Shown: positions 10,606-19,878 of the stretch, in pieces
Layout: each line of letters opens with the position of its first letter
Numbering within the stretch: position 1 is the stretch's first letter
Source of the DNA: Planctomycetales bacterium
GTDB taxonomy: Bacteria > Planctomycetota > Planctomycetia > Pirellulales > Pirellulaceae
Assembly: GCA_020427005.1 (NCBI GenBank)
Contig: JAGQOY010000014.1
Span: 1 to 64,000 of the forward strand
Direction of reading: 5' to 3'
Length of the DNA stretch: 64,000 bases
Made by a program: the position numbers and the translations under genes
Notes under the pieces: model-generated
What the model was told of the DNA's origin: nothing
Database searches by the model: none
What the model saw: the letters and a program-made list of their open reading frames with translations, nothing else

Positions 10606-11157
10606 TCAACGCCGCCTTCTTCGCTGCAATACTACTGACGATAGTAGCAGCAGCACACATCCCGAGGACGGCTCCGGCACGGCAACCACGCTCACGACTC
10701 CTGGATTGCTGAAGCCTGTGCCTACCGTAAACACGGTAGGTGTGGATGAAAACGCGCCTGCAAAATCCGCCTTTTCACTTGCAGTTAATGTGTGTGTTAC
10801 CGTACTACCCTTTCCTGAGAAAGTGACTCCACCAATGGTTGAGTTTGGGCTGATGAAGGTTATAAAACCAATATCGTTCGGCTTGGTTACCAGACTGACA
10901 CCGAAAACGAAGGTTATGGGGGCAACCGGTGTTAGGTCAAAGAGATGCGATATGTCAGATCTTTGGAGTGAAACTAAAGATGTACTGACAATTGGAGCAG
11001 TACCAAAACCATTCTTCAGGAGAGTTGCGGTTCCCGTCGCCCACAACTTTGTAGGTGCCGCGGCGTCATCGAGATGGAGAATCAAATCCGCTTTCGCGAA
11101 TTGCGCGCTAGCGCAAACTAAGACCAACGCAATGAGCCGAGAAACATTGTAATGCAT
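10606..11157 (-). CDS. PEP-CTERM exported protein (copy B)
   Basis: The 183-residue product starts at 11157 (MHYNVSRLIALVLVC), with a signal peptide ending near FAKADL. The mature domain (about residues 25-155) is beta-rich, with Ser/Thr-rich strands and no Cys. The end carries AVPEPSSGCVLLLLSSVVL and RRRRR, a full PEP-CTERM signal. The start is fixed by the shared cassette, with GAGG about 11 bases upstream in the same place as copy A. Only the cassette and the sorting signal are conserved between the copies, so they are likely to be exported by the same route and regulated alike while presenting different mature domains. The function of the mature domain is unknown. Confidence 0.85.
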   Translation of the reverse strand: MHYNVSRLIALVLVCASAQFAKADLILHLDDAAAPTKLWATGTATLLKNGFGTAPIVSTSLVSLQRSDISHLFDLTPVAPITFVFGVSLVTKPNDIGFITFISPNSTIGGVTFSGKGSTVTHTLTASEKADFAGAFSSTPTVFTVGTGFSNPGVVSVVAVPEPSSGCVLLLLSSVVLQRRRRR

Positions 11158-11234
11158 CGTAGAAGTAACCTCCGAGTGAGGCCGATGCTGTTGTCCATTT
11201 CCGAGATTAGTTGGAGATGAACAAAAAGCAAGGC
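11085..11234 (-). repeat. Direct repeat, copy B: promoter/RBS/signal-peptide cassette of PEP-CTERM gene
   Basis: This is the partner of 10129-10277. It includes codons for MHYNVSRLIAL through AKADL, the leader CCTCCGAGTGAGGCCGATGC and the sequence up to GCAAGGCC. It differs from copy A at only a few bases. Confidence 0.9.
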
Positions 11235-11354
11235 CTGAAACAAAAAGCAACGTCCATCAAATAGTTGTTGCGCCATGAGCTTCTTGCCTGACGTTCCGGC
11301 AGAAATCGCCGCTGGTGAACTTGCACCGCACGTTACCTGCGGTGCAAGTTGACC

Positions 11355-11480
11355 TAAGGATCTGGGGAAAAACAAATTGGCAGTTTCCTTGCCCTCACCT
11401 CGATCCTCTCCCATGCTATTCGCTGCGCGGCATGGGCGAGGCAGATATCAATTGCCCAAGTTGTTCTTCCCCAAATCCTA
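11355..11480. repeat. Palindromic MITE-like element 1
   Basis: The outer arms AGGATCTGGGGAAAAACAA (left, from about 11357) and the reverse complement of the right arm ending at 11480 (AGGATTTGGGGAAGAACAA) form an imperfect inverted repeat of about 26 bases. An inner stem pairs CTCTCCCATGC with GCATGGGCGAG around a short loop. There is no open frame of note inside. The whole folds into a cruciform or hairpin of about 126 bases. Confidence 0.7.
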
Positions 11481-11860
11481 AAAATTGGCCCGTTGGGAGC
11501 GGTTGGACAACAGCACCGGCACATAGGCCGCCAACGAGCCAACTTGGAAAGCCATCCGCCGGGACGATCCGAGATTGCGCATTCATTTGTTAAACCAGTT
11601 ACCACCTTGCGACTCCGGCGTCGGGGCAGGATGCCGGATCGACGTGAGCTGGAAGCTTGGTTGACAAGCAAATCGCTTATCTACAAAAGCAGAACGCATT
11701 CCCTTTTCGGCGCTTACCAACCAACATGTGCCCGTTGGCCCGGCATTGACGACAGTGCGGTACTGATTTTTGGACGTTTTTTTTGAATTGTTTGCCAACC
11801 AAGCCGAATTGACTTGTCATTCATGAAATCGAAGCGTTGTCGCCGACGATGAGACTAACC

Positions 11861-11998
11861 ATCTGGGGAATAATCACTTGGGTGTTTTTTGGATTTGCGT
11901 GAGCCGACGGCACTAGCCGCGGTTGCTGCACGGTTGATGGTTTCATTCACCCGTGGCTAGCGCATCGGCTCAAGCTCCCAAGTTATTATTCCCCAGAT
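11861..11998. repeat. Palindromic MITE-like element 2
   Basis: The outer arm ATCTGGGGAATAATCACTTG (11861-11880) is matched by the reverse complement of 11975-11998 (ATCTGGGGAATAATAACTTG). An inner inverted repeat pairs GAGCCGACGGCACTAGCCG (from 11901) with CGGCTAGCGCATCGGCTC-type sequence at 11951-11972. The outer arm shares ATCTGGGGAA with element 1, suggesting one family. The surrounding gap, 11235-12232, holds no supported gene apart from these elements. Confidence 0.75.
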
Positions 11999-12232
11999 AC
12001 TAAGATTGCCGGGCTGTATTCAGGCTCTTTGGGGGGCATGTGCGGCAACTTGTTAACGGCTCTGCTGTACAAGGGGCGGCGAAAAACACCAACGGCGATT
12101 CCAGGTCGGTATACAATATATTGAGCATTGTTGAACGCAGCCGCTGTCTATTCGCGATATCAGCACCGCCCGGCCTTGGCTTTCATGCGTCTGCGACCAT
12201 CCCCCCAAAGTGCAGTAGCCATTCTCGACAAA

Positions 12233-12826
12233 ATGAATTCGCTATCCGATCAACAAGTCACGTTGTGGTTCCAACGGATGCAGCAAGGCGATGAGTCCGC
12301 AATTGCCCGCATCTGGGCATACTTCGCAGACGATATGTGCCGGGCAGCTCGTCGCCGTCTTCACAACGAGACTCGACCGGTTTACGACGAGGAGGACGCT
12401 TGCCAAAGCGCGTTTCGCAGTTTCTGTTCTGCTGTCGCAGCTGGCAAGATTGACGACAAACTTCGCCGCGGATCACTGTTAAGAATGTTGATCGTATTCG
12501 CATCGCGCAAGGTGGCTCATCGCAACCGTTACGTCGCTCAGGCTCGCCGCAAAGCCGCGAACGGATCACCCATCGCAGCGGCGGCGGATGCCCCGGCGGT
12601 CGCAGATCTGTCCGTGCACCTTCTGGAGACGTGCGAGGAAATCCTCAGGTGTTTGAAGGATCCGATGTTGGAGAAGATATGCTGGCTGAAGATCGAGGGA
12701 TATGGAGATGGCGAGATCGCCGACCAGCTTGGTAGATCACTTAGAACCATCCAGCGGAAAATCGAGGTCATTCGGCGTAAGTGGCGTGCACAAGAGACGT
12801 TGGAAAACCATCAAGACGAAGCCTGA
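12233..12826 (+). CDS. ECF-type RNA polymerase sigma factor (planctomycete Sigma70_ECF type)
   Basis: The 197-residue product starts at the ATG at 12233 (MNSLSDQQVTLWFQRMQQGDE). Region 2 spans about residues 8-75, with the DEEDACQSAFRSFCSAV stretch replacing the usual DD/QD helix. Region 4 spans about 135-190, with the helix-turn-helix EIADQLGRSLRTIQRKIEVIRRKW. This divergent ECF class is common in planctomycetes and typically sits beside a Ser/Thr kinase instead of an anti-sigma factor. That is what is seen here: the kinase gene begins 36 bases after the stop, on the same strand. Activation by phosphorylation from the adjacent kinase is inferred from the family pattern; no phosphosite can be read from the sequence. 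The longer frame from 12128 lacks sigma-like sequence at its N-terminus and is rejected. Confidence 0.9.
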   Translation: MNSLSDQQVTLWFQRMQQGDESAIARIWAYFADDMCRAARRRLHNETRPVYDEEDACQSAFRSFCSAVAAGKIDDKLRRGSLLRMLIVFASRKVAHRNRYVAQARRKAANGSPIAAAADAPAVADLSVHLLETCEEILRCLKDPMLEKICWLKIEGYGDGEIADQLGRSLRTIQRKIEVIRRKWRAQETLENHQDEA

Positions 12827-12862
12827 TTAGGTCTTGGCGTTGCACTGGATTTGAGAGATGAA

Positions 12863-15800
12863 ATGGCATTGTTTGAGGATCTAAACGATTCCGACTTGCA
12901 GTTGGTCGATTCTCTATGCGATGAGTTCGAGACTGCGCGCATTTTCTCGACCTCGACTATTCAAGGTTTCTGCCAACGCGTAGAACCTCGACTGAGAACG
13001 CAGTTGCTGCGTGAGCTGATTGATATTGCCCTAGACGCGTGCTGCCCGGCCGATCAAGTCCGACTACGAGATGAACTCATCGCTTGTTTTCCCGACGTTG
13101 CCCAACTTTTGAGTGACTTACACGGTGGGCAGGCGTCGGACGAGACCATTGGAACCCGGGAGCCGACAAGAAGCCAACGCAGTCCACCGAAGCAGATCAG
13201 TCATTTTCGGATTCTGCGCGAGCTTGGTCGCGGTGGTATGGGTGTGGTCTATCTGGCTCATGACGACCGTCTCAATCGCACGGTTGCGTTAAAGATGCTG
13301 CACGTTACTGGGCATGTGGCAAATGAACAACGGACCAGGTTTCTACGCGAAGCGGAGTCGTTGGCTCGCCTGCAGATAGAAAATGTCGTTCGCGTATTCG
13401 AAGCGGGGGAACACAATGATGCGCCCTACATGGTCTTGGAGTTTGTGGATGGCCCCAATCTTGCAGAGTACGTTGGCGGCCAACCTCAACCTGCTAGATC
13501 CGCGGCCCGATGGGTAGCGAGCCTTGCCAGAGCAGTTCAAGCGATGCACGAGCAGGGCTTTATTCATCGTGATTTGAAGCCCGGCAACGTGTTGGTGAGC
13601 CTCGGTGCGGATTCGAGTTGCAATGTTGAGCGAGATCGAACATTGCAATCGCATGGGAAGGAATCGATCGCAACAGTTAGTGAAACAACAGAGACTAGGT
13701 CTCCGACAGCGCACAAACAGGAGCCATTGCTAAAGATTGCCGATTTTGGGCTCGCTAAAGATCTGTCCACGGACCTGGAGCTGACGCAGACTGGAGAGTT
13801 GGTAGGCACTCCACAATACATGGCACCGGAGCAAGTTCGTGGGCACAGCTCCGATGTAAGCCCCAGCACGGACATCCATGCGCTGGGCGCCATTCTCTAT
13901 TTTCTGCTCACCGGCCGTCCACCCTTCTTGCAAACATCGCGGCTTAGAACACTCCTTGCTGTTCACCGTGAACCACCCCTTCGACCAAGACTGTTGCAAC
14001 CAGGTATACCCGTTGAACTGGAAACGATCTGTCTGCGCTGTTTGGAGAAGTCACCCGAGCGACGGTTTACCACTGCAGCAGCCTTGGCAGAAGATCTAGA
14101 TTGCTTCTTGAGCGGTCACCCGATTAAGTCCCGTCCAGCCGGGCCCGCCCTGCGTTTGTGGCGATGGTGCGCACGAAACCAGAGCGTGGCTGCTGCTCTG
14201 TTTTTGTGCGCTGCCAGCTTGCTTGCTGGCACTGCAGGCATCGTTTGGCAGTGGCGCAGGGCAGTCCACAGTGAGCGCGTGGCCATAGCGGAGCAACAAA
14301 AGGCGATTGGAAGTGAGAAGCTAGCCAATGAAGCCAAGGAACGGCAACAGCGTTTGACTTCGCGGCTCTTCTTCGATCGCGCAACCTCATTGGCAGAGAG
14401 TGGAAACATTGCGGAATCCCTTCACTGGTTTTTGCAATCGCTGGCTGTGCTTCCTACGGTAGAGCCTGGGCTTGGCAGCGGGCGCAAAGAGTATCAAGCC
14501 CAAGATAAACCTTGGGCCCGTGTAGTGCGTCAAAACTATGCAAACTGGTTACCCGAATTGCACTCGTTGGTTTGGCAGGACCAACTGGATAATCGCATTC
14601 ACGCTGCTTGCGTGTTCCCGCGGCGGTCGCTTGCGCTGCTGGGTTGTTTGGGTGGACAGATTGCGAAGATCGATTTGAAAACAGGTCAACAGCTCGGTAA
14701 ACCGTTCGAAATCTCCGATTTTCGTCCCGATTGGCCTAAAACCGGTTGGGCCGGTGTTTGGGCCTTGGCCGTTCACCCCAGTGGCAAATGGTTTGCGGCG
14801 GGCTTGGGAGATCAAGACTTGCGGAGTGATCAATCCAATGGACTGGTACTAGCCATCGATTTGGAAAGCGGCTCATATCTGCAGCACAGCTACGCTTCGG
14901 ACCAGCCCGTCGAAGCTCTCTGTTTCGATCCATCCGGAGAACGGCTGTTCGTCGCTTTAGGTCCGGCGAACGACTCGATTGGTTGCATTCAATGCTTGGA
15001 TGCACAGCATTTGAAGCCTCAGTGGTTGCATGCTCGCGATCGCTACGTGACCGACGGAAAATCGCACTTTTTGACCCTTGATGGAGATTTGCTGAAGGTC
15101 GGCTTTCAGCGACAAGGTAACCACCTATTACAAACTATTGACCCCCACACGCTGCAATTGGTCAGTGCTTCGAAACCGAGTGGGATGCAACAGAAACCGG
15201 CTACGTCCCTCAAATTCTTGCAATCGCATGGCACCGCCGTTGTCGGAAACGAATCTCAGGCGCAACACATCGTTAACCACACCATTCTTCACTTCCAAGG
15301 CCTCAATTACCAAGTTCTCGCAGCCAGCCGTAGCCATAAGCGTCCCCATGGATGGGTCAAGTCCGAATTCGCTAAGAAAAAGATTCCCGGCAGTTCGCAG
15401 TGGGATGCTGTCGCGATACATCCTTCCCATCCGAGATTTGTTTGGGGCACGCTGGCGGGTCACGTGCGATTGATCGATTGTGCGGGCAATGGCTCAGCGC
15501 CCCGCGAATTTGAGCATCCAGCGCGTTGCCGAGACGCAGTTTACTCTCCAGAGGGAGATTGGTTTGCCATCGGGAGTAATGTGATTCGCATTTATGACTC
15601 AAATACTCTTGAAGTTCGATTTGGAGACTTGGAGCATGAGGCGGAGATTGCGGTGATGGCCGTTAGTCCGGATGGGCAGTGGCTGGCCGCAGGGGATTAT
15701 GCAAAGCAAGTTCGAATTTGGGATGTCAACACTGGCCAGCAGGTTGGCGCTACACTGGAACATGCGGATATCGTCGTCAGTTTAGCCTTCGATAGTACAG

Positions 15801-16516
15801 GCCAAAAACTGGTCGCCGGGACTGCATCGGATTGGAACCATGAACCACAGGCCCGACTATGGGATGTGGTTAGCGGACAACCCATCGGCGCGCCCATGAG
15901 CATGAATACCTATGTGCGGCACGTGCAGTTTCATCCCGATCGAAAGCGTATGCTGACCGTCTCTGACAATCGATTCCGACTGTGGGACGCCGACACGGCA
16001 GCTCCATTGAGTCCCCTGATTCGATTCTCCTTCGAGAGATCCCCGGCAGTGATGAGTCCGACTGGCCAATTCATCCTGACCAGTTCAATGAATGGCGAGC
16101 TGCGCGGCTGGGATGCAATCACAGCGCAGCCACTGGACGGAAAGGTTTATCGCACCAATCGTCCTCCAAGCACGCTGGCGTTCAGCTCGGATGGTAACTT
16201 GTTTGTGGTTGGCAATAAAGATGGAACCTCACAAGTCTTTGACGCCCATCAATTCGTGCCTCTCGGACCATCGGGCTACCTTCCTGGGACTATCCGTTCA
16301 GTCGCATTCACTGCCGGCCTTCAATCATGGATAGCCATCGATCAAGACGGAACTAATGCTGAGTTTACGTTGCTCCGCCCCACTGATGCCCACACCAATA
16401 CACTTATCCAGGACGCGATACTGCAAACTGGAATCGCACTTGACAAGAACCGCATGTCGTACGCCATTCCCACAGGCGACTGGCAAAAGCTACGCGGTCA
16501 AGTAACAGGCAAATAG
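12863..16516 (+). CDS. Membrane-anchored Ser/Thr protein kinase with C-terminal WD40-type propeller
   Basis: The 1217-residue product is counted from the ATG at 12863, preceded by GAGAG; a TTG at 12851 is an alternative. Order: an N-terminal helical region (1-110); a Hanks-type kinase domain (about 113-420) with GRGGMG loop 122-127, Lys144, HRDLKPGN from 235, DFG 294-296 and APE 321-323; one transmembrane helix (about 442-463); a short charged coiled coil; then about 700 residues of WD40-like repeats with SPDGQWLAAG, VRIWDVNTG and RLWDVVSGQ. All catalytic residues are present, so it should be active. A Ser/Thr-rich insert of about 40 residues separates the catalytic loop from DFG. The kinase faces the cytoplasm and the propeller should be periplasmic. 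It follows the ECF sigma gene at 12233 in a probable operon, and that sigma factor is its likely partner. Confidence 0.93.
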   Translation: MALFEDLNDSDLQLVDSLCDEFETARIFSTSTIQGFCQRVEPRLRTQLLRELIDIALDACCPADQVRLRDELIACFPDVAQLLSDLHGGQASDETIGTREPTRSQRSPPKQISHFRILRELGRGGMGVVYLAHDDRLNRTVALKMLHVTGHVANEQRTRFLREAESLARLQIENVVRVFEAGEHNDAPYMVLEFVDGPNLAEYVGGQPQPARSAARWVASLARAVQAMHEQGFIHRDLKPGNVLVSLGADSSCNVERDRTLQSHGKESIATVSETTETRSPTAHKQEPLLKIADFGLAKDLSTDLELTQTGELVGTPQYMAPEQVRGHSSDVSPSTDIHALGAILYFLLTGRPPFLQTSRLRTLLAVHREPPLRPRLLQPGIPVELETICLRCLEKSPERRFTTAAALAEDLDCFLSGHPIKSRPAGPALRLWRWCARNQSVAAALFLCAASLLAGTAGIVWQWRRAVHSERVAIAEQQKAIGSEKLANEAKERQQRLTSRLFFDRATSLAESGNIAESLHWFLQSLAVLPTVEPGLGSGRKEYQAQDKPWARVVRQNYANWLPELHSLVWQDQLDNRIHAACVFPRRSLALLGCLGGQIAKIDLKTGQQLGKPFEISDFRPDWPKTGWAGVWALAVHPSGKWFAAGLGDQDLRSDQSNGLVLAIDLESGSYLQHSYASDQPVEALCFDPSGERLFVALGPANDSIGCIQCLDAQHLKPQWLHARDRYVTDGKSHFLTLDGDLLKVGFQRQGNHLLQTIDPHTLQLVSASKPSGMQQKPATSLKFLQSHGTAVVGNESQAQHIVNHTILHFQGLNYQVLAASRSHKRPHGWVKSEFAKKKIPGSSQWDAVAIHPSHPRFVWGTLAGHVRLIDCAGNGSAPREFEHPARCRDAVYSPEGDWFAIGSNVIRIYDSNTLEVRFGDLEHEAEIAVMAVSPDGQWLAAGDYAKQVRIWDVNTGQQVGATLEHADIVVSLAFDSTGQKLVAGTASDWNHEPQARLWDVVSGQPIGAPMSMNTYVRHVQFHPDRKRMLTVSDNRFRLWDADTAAPLSPLIRFSFERSPAVMSPTGQFILTSSMNGELRGWDAITAQPLDGKVYRTNRPPSTLAFSSDGNLFVVGNKDGTSQVFDAHQFVPLGPSGYLPGTIRSVAFTAGLQSWIAIDQDGTNAEFTLLRPTDAHTNTLIQDAILQTGIALDKNRMSYAIPTGDWQKLRGQVTGK

Positions 16517-16529
16517 CGAACGCCGAGGA

Positions 16530-16890
16530 CTTTCCGTCGGGGGGAAGTTCGGCGGAATCCGTTGGAAGAAGCCTTACAGTTAGAACGCCAAATTTTGGGA
16601 GCGGACGATGCCGTGCATCGATGATCAAAGATCGGCGGCGAGCCAGTTCGAGAAGTGGGACGCATTCTTGGACCGAGCCGCGGGCAATATGAAGAAGTTC
16701 TTACGGTCGGCTTTCGTGAAGCGTCCATTGCCTTCGGCAATATTGGCCGAGATGGAGATTGCGGCGCGGTTGAGCTGATCGACGAGAAAGCCGTAGCCGC
16801 GGGTGAACTGCTCAGTAGCAGTGCAGACTGCATTGGCGAAGTCGAGGGCTTTTTGGTAGACCAGCAGCTGCTCAAATGAAACGACACTTT
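16530..16890 (-). pseudogene. Four-helix-bundle protein (23S rRNA-IVS type), broken
   Basis: The minus strand encodes FEQLLVYQKALDFANAV, then QFTRGYGFLVDQLNRAAISI and SANIAEGNGRFTKADRKNFF. This is the signature of the four-helix-bundle family first seen in 23S rRNA intervening sequences. After KNFF the frame is lost, and one base over it resumes as HIARGSVQECVPLLELARRR, exactly the expected continuation. So a single-base change at about 16690-16695 breaks the gene. The expected ATG just before SVVSFEQ is also missing: the frame meets a TAG with no start between. The tail beyond about 16600 no longer matches the family. Intact members have about 120 residues. No function can remain. Confidence 0.8.
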
Positions 16891-17431
16891 GCTACCCCGA
16901 AGAAGTGAGTAGAAAGTAGAGCAGTAGACCGAGTAGGGGGAGAGAAAATCGAGCGGCCATGAACGTCGCAAACCCTGGATAATTTCCAGGTTGGCTTTCA
17001 GCCTCAGTCGGGGTGACAAGACACGAGTCAAACTTTTTGCTGACGGGGTTAGCAGCATGGATGCAACCTTCGCTGCAGCAGAAGCACTTACAGCGATCTG
17101 ACACGTTTTTTGAGTAAACGAAAAAGCCCCCGTCTGGGGTAGCTCGCTTCAGCTGCTCCGGAGTTAAATGGGCAAGTTGGAACGAGCTGTGAGTTGGATT
17201 TGTGAAACGTCCGAGCAAGTATGGGGCCCAGTGTAACTTGATTCGGTCCCTGCTGACACAAGCTGCGGGGCGGTGGTATCCCCCCCTGCGATTATAAACC
17301 GTAATGCCCCTGCAGCGGCCCAGCAAGAAAACGGGATGGGTCGAGTTTAAAGGGTACAGATGGCGGCTGGTTACGGCTTCGCCAGTTCTGGCGCTGGCTG
17401 AAGCCGGCAGATTTGGACTATAGTCTCTTCG
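16891..17431. other. Intergenic, no gene supported
   Basis: A 144-residue minus ORF (17326-16892) has Cys-rich, low-plausibility composition and no motif. I see no hairpin or promoter I would defend. Confidence 0.4.
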
Positions 17432-19231
17432 CTAGACCGGCGGTGGTGGTGGAACCACAACAAACGGTCGCATCATCTCGTTTTCCTCGTGCTCCAAGAT
17501 ATGACAGTGGTAGACGTACTCCGCCGGGCCAGTAACGCCTGGTGGCAGGTCAAACCGGGCCACGATCCGCGTTACCTCGCCGGGGAAAGCCTTGACCGTA
17601 TCCTTCGCTCCCAACTCTTCGGGTAAAGCCGGAATCACTGCGCCAAGGAGATAGAAGTTCACATCGGGTTGTGCTCCCACGCGACCGCCTGCGACCCATG
17701 CCATGTAGGCGGTTTGGAAGGCCACGACATCGAATGCCTGACGACTCACGACCTGGAACGCGACGAGATGCATGTGCATCGGGTGTGCGTCCACCGTCAG
17801 ATTGACGAACTGCCACATCTCCGCTGCGCCTGCTTTTGGAGTCTCGTCAGGAAGTTCATCGAACCACCTTTCGTTCAGCCGCATGTGAATTGGCACAAGC
17901 GTCGCAGGGTCAAGCGTCTCCCCGAGAATGATCTGCCTCGTTGGCGCTCCTGCGTCTGGGAAGATTGGAGCAACCGGGGGCAGCACCAGGTTTGCGGGCA
18001 GCGTCGTGGTGTCCGCTGGAGTTCCAGCGGGAGGTGCAATTACGTTGAACTTCATGATATCGGGAATGTTCGTACCAGCCGGCTTGCCACCGCCAGGGAA
18101 CGGCGTATTGGCGTTGTTGCTGAGAACGAAGCTAGTTCCCGGCTTGATGCCGGTGAAATCCACGATCACATCAGCCCGCTCGCCGGGGGCGATCAGCAGA
18201 GTCTGGAGCGGCACGGCTGCCGGAAGGAAACCCTGGTCCGCGCCGATCTGCCAGAGCGGCAAGTTGCCTTTGCCCGGCCCGGCCAGCCACATATTATAGA
18301 ACCGGGCCTGCGAACCGTTGAGGATGCGAAACCGATACCTTCTGGGCAGCACGTTGACGAACGGATAGGCCTTGCCATTTACGACGGGAGTGTCTCCGAA
18401 GAACTCCGGCACCCACACGGGATGAACGGCTGAAATACCGACCGTTGGGTAAAACAGCGTCCCGTTGGTGTTGAACTGCTTGTCCTGAATCACTAGCGTG
18501 ATCTCATAGGGACCAGCGGGAAGTCCAAGCGGGTTGGTCGCCAGCCCGGTGTCGAGGAAGTCCCGCACGAGGTAAAAGCCGGCCAATCCTGCGTAGACAT
18601 TCAGGCGGGTGATACCGAAGGCGTGATCGTGATACCACAGCGTGGTTGCAGACTGAGCGTTGGGATACCAGTAGATACACTCGTTCATCGCAGCGCCCCC
18701 GAGCGTGTCATAATGGCTGCCGTATGCAGCATCAGTGGCGAACGATGTGAACCAAGCATCAGGATGTCCGTCAAATCCTGGCGGCGTGAACCCGCCGTGC
18801 AGGTGAGGAACCGCGCGTGTCGGCGGCAATACGCCATACGCCAACGGATCCGGGACCGTCCAATCGATGGAGGTCTCCAGTGGATGGAGGACGGGAAGAT
18901 TGTTGACGTACCGCACAAACACGGATACGCCACTTTGGGCTTCGATCGTAGGGCCAAGATAGCCGGCTCCGCCGTAACCCCATGCAGGCGTAGGGGGCAA
19001 CTGCCTGTGAAACTGGTGCGTGCCCTGTGCCATCGATAGGGTGTAATAGTCGGATCCCGGGTAGGTCGCCATATCAGGTGTGGCCACTGGTGGAATCGGG
19101 AGCGGATCCACGAACTTCTTCAATTTCGGCGACTTGGCGGCAGCGTACACGGAACGAACATTTCCGCTCCAAGGAGCGAGGACTGCGGCACTAAACGCAA
19201 TGCTGGTCTTGAGGAATTTCCTACGGCTCAT
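17432..19231 (-). CDS. Multicopper oxidase (CotA/bilirubin-oxidase-like), Tat-exported
   Basis: The 599-residue product starts at 19231 with a twin-arginine signal (MSRRKFLKTS and a hydrophobic segment ending near VYAAA). The copper motifs are complete: HLHGG (143-147), WYHDH (199-203), HPMHMH (483-488) and YHCHILEHEENEMM (from 574), with the T1 Cys at 576 and an axial Met. It should couple one-electron oxidation of a phenolic, bilirubin-like or metal substrate to reduction of O2 to water outside the cytoplasm. The three cupredoxin domains fit the usual family length of 500-600 residues. Its neighbour downstream (about 650 bases away) is unrelated, so it is probably monocistronic. Codon choice is visibly more G/C-rich than in adjacent genes, hinting at transfer. 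The natural substrate cannot be told from sequence. Confidence 0.93.
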   Translation of the reverse strand: MSRRKFLKTSIAFSAAVLAPWSGNVRSVYAAAKSPKLKKFVDPLPIPPVATPDMATYPGSDYYTLSMAQGTHQFHRQLPPTPAWGYGGAGYLGPTIEAQSGVSVFVRYVNNLPVLHPLETSIDWTVPDPLAYGVLPPTRAVPHLHGGFTPPGFDGHPDAWFTSFATDAAYGSHYDTLGGAAMNECIYWYPNAQSATTLWYHDHAFGITRLNVYAGLAGFYLVRDFLDTGLATNPLGLPAGPYEITLVIQDKQFNTNGTLFYPTVGISAVHPVWVPEFFGDTPVVNGKAYPFVNVLPRRYRFRILNGSQARFYNMWLAGPGKGNLPLWQIGADQGFLPAAVPLQTLLIAPGERADVIVDFTGIKPGTSFVLSNNANTPFPGGGKPAGTNIPDIMKFNVIAPPAGTPADTTTLPANLVLPPVAPIFPDAGAPTRQIILGETLDPATLVPIHMRLNERWFDELPDETPKAGAAEMWQFVNLTVDAHPMHMHLVAFQVVSRQAFDVVAFQTAYMAWVAGGRVGAQPDVNFYLLGAVIPALPEELGAKDTVKAFPGEVTRIVARFDLPPGVTGPAEYVYHCHILEHEENEMMRPFVVVPPPPPV

Positions 19232-19878
19232 GGTGAGGTCTCCAACTATCTAGTGTTGTTCTGCCAGTCGAATCGCCTCTGGACTCGACGCGAAGAACCT
19301 GCTTGGCGATCGCAGAATTTAGCAAACCGCGCGCCAACCACAAATCGAAAAAAATTATCTCGACGCTACTATCGGGAATCCAAGGAAACCAAGAAACTTC
19401 GAAACGTCGATCTCCGACGCTGAGCGACTTTGCCCGCACGTGTGCGTGCGATGCGTGCCGTTTTGCAAAGGGCAAGAGGTCGTATATATCTAGCGTCATC
19501 ATTACTTCCGGTCTAAGGCAGACACGCAGAATTAGGATTTGGAGGAAAAATAACACCGCTGTTCGTCGCTGGCCTGCGCACTCTAACTAATACAGTGAGA
19601 GTCTACGGCCCTCTTAAACCTAAAAGGCTCAATTTCCCCCGTGTGCCGCGTACTGGGGGTCTTTGACTCTGGCGACATAGACCGTACTCGAAACCGAGAT
19701 GTCGATTTCCAACGCACTTGAAATTCGCTGTCAGAGGCAATACATAACGCGCAATGTCGTGATTTTGTTCTCGCCAAATCGCATGACGACAACGCCACCT
19801 ATCGACTCCGAGCCGTTGAAACGGCGATTGCGTGAATCGAACAGTTTACTGTTAGCGAATTTTGGATTTTTTTCTGCG
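19232..19878. other. Intergenic, no gene supported
   Basis: Overlapping short ORFs on both strands are not protein-like. The segment just above 19231 must contain the multicopper oxidase promoter. No terminator hairpin is obvious. Confidence 0.4.

Noticed and set aside
16498..17058. 186-codon minus ORF overlapping the kinase 3' end
   Set aside because: Ser/Arg/Pro-rich with no family signature; it is a frame-shifted reading over the four-helix-bundle pseudogene, whose true frame is recognisable.
17669..18433. 254-codon plus ORF opposite the multicopper oxidase
   Set aside because: Shadow of a well-supported G/C-rich gene with all copper motifs; the ORF is Cys/His/Arg-rich and motif-free.
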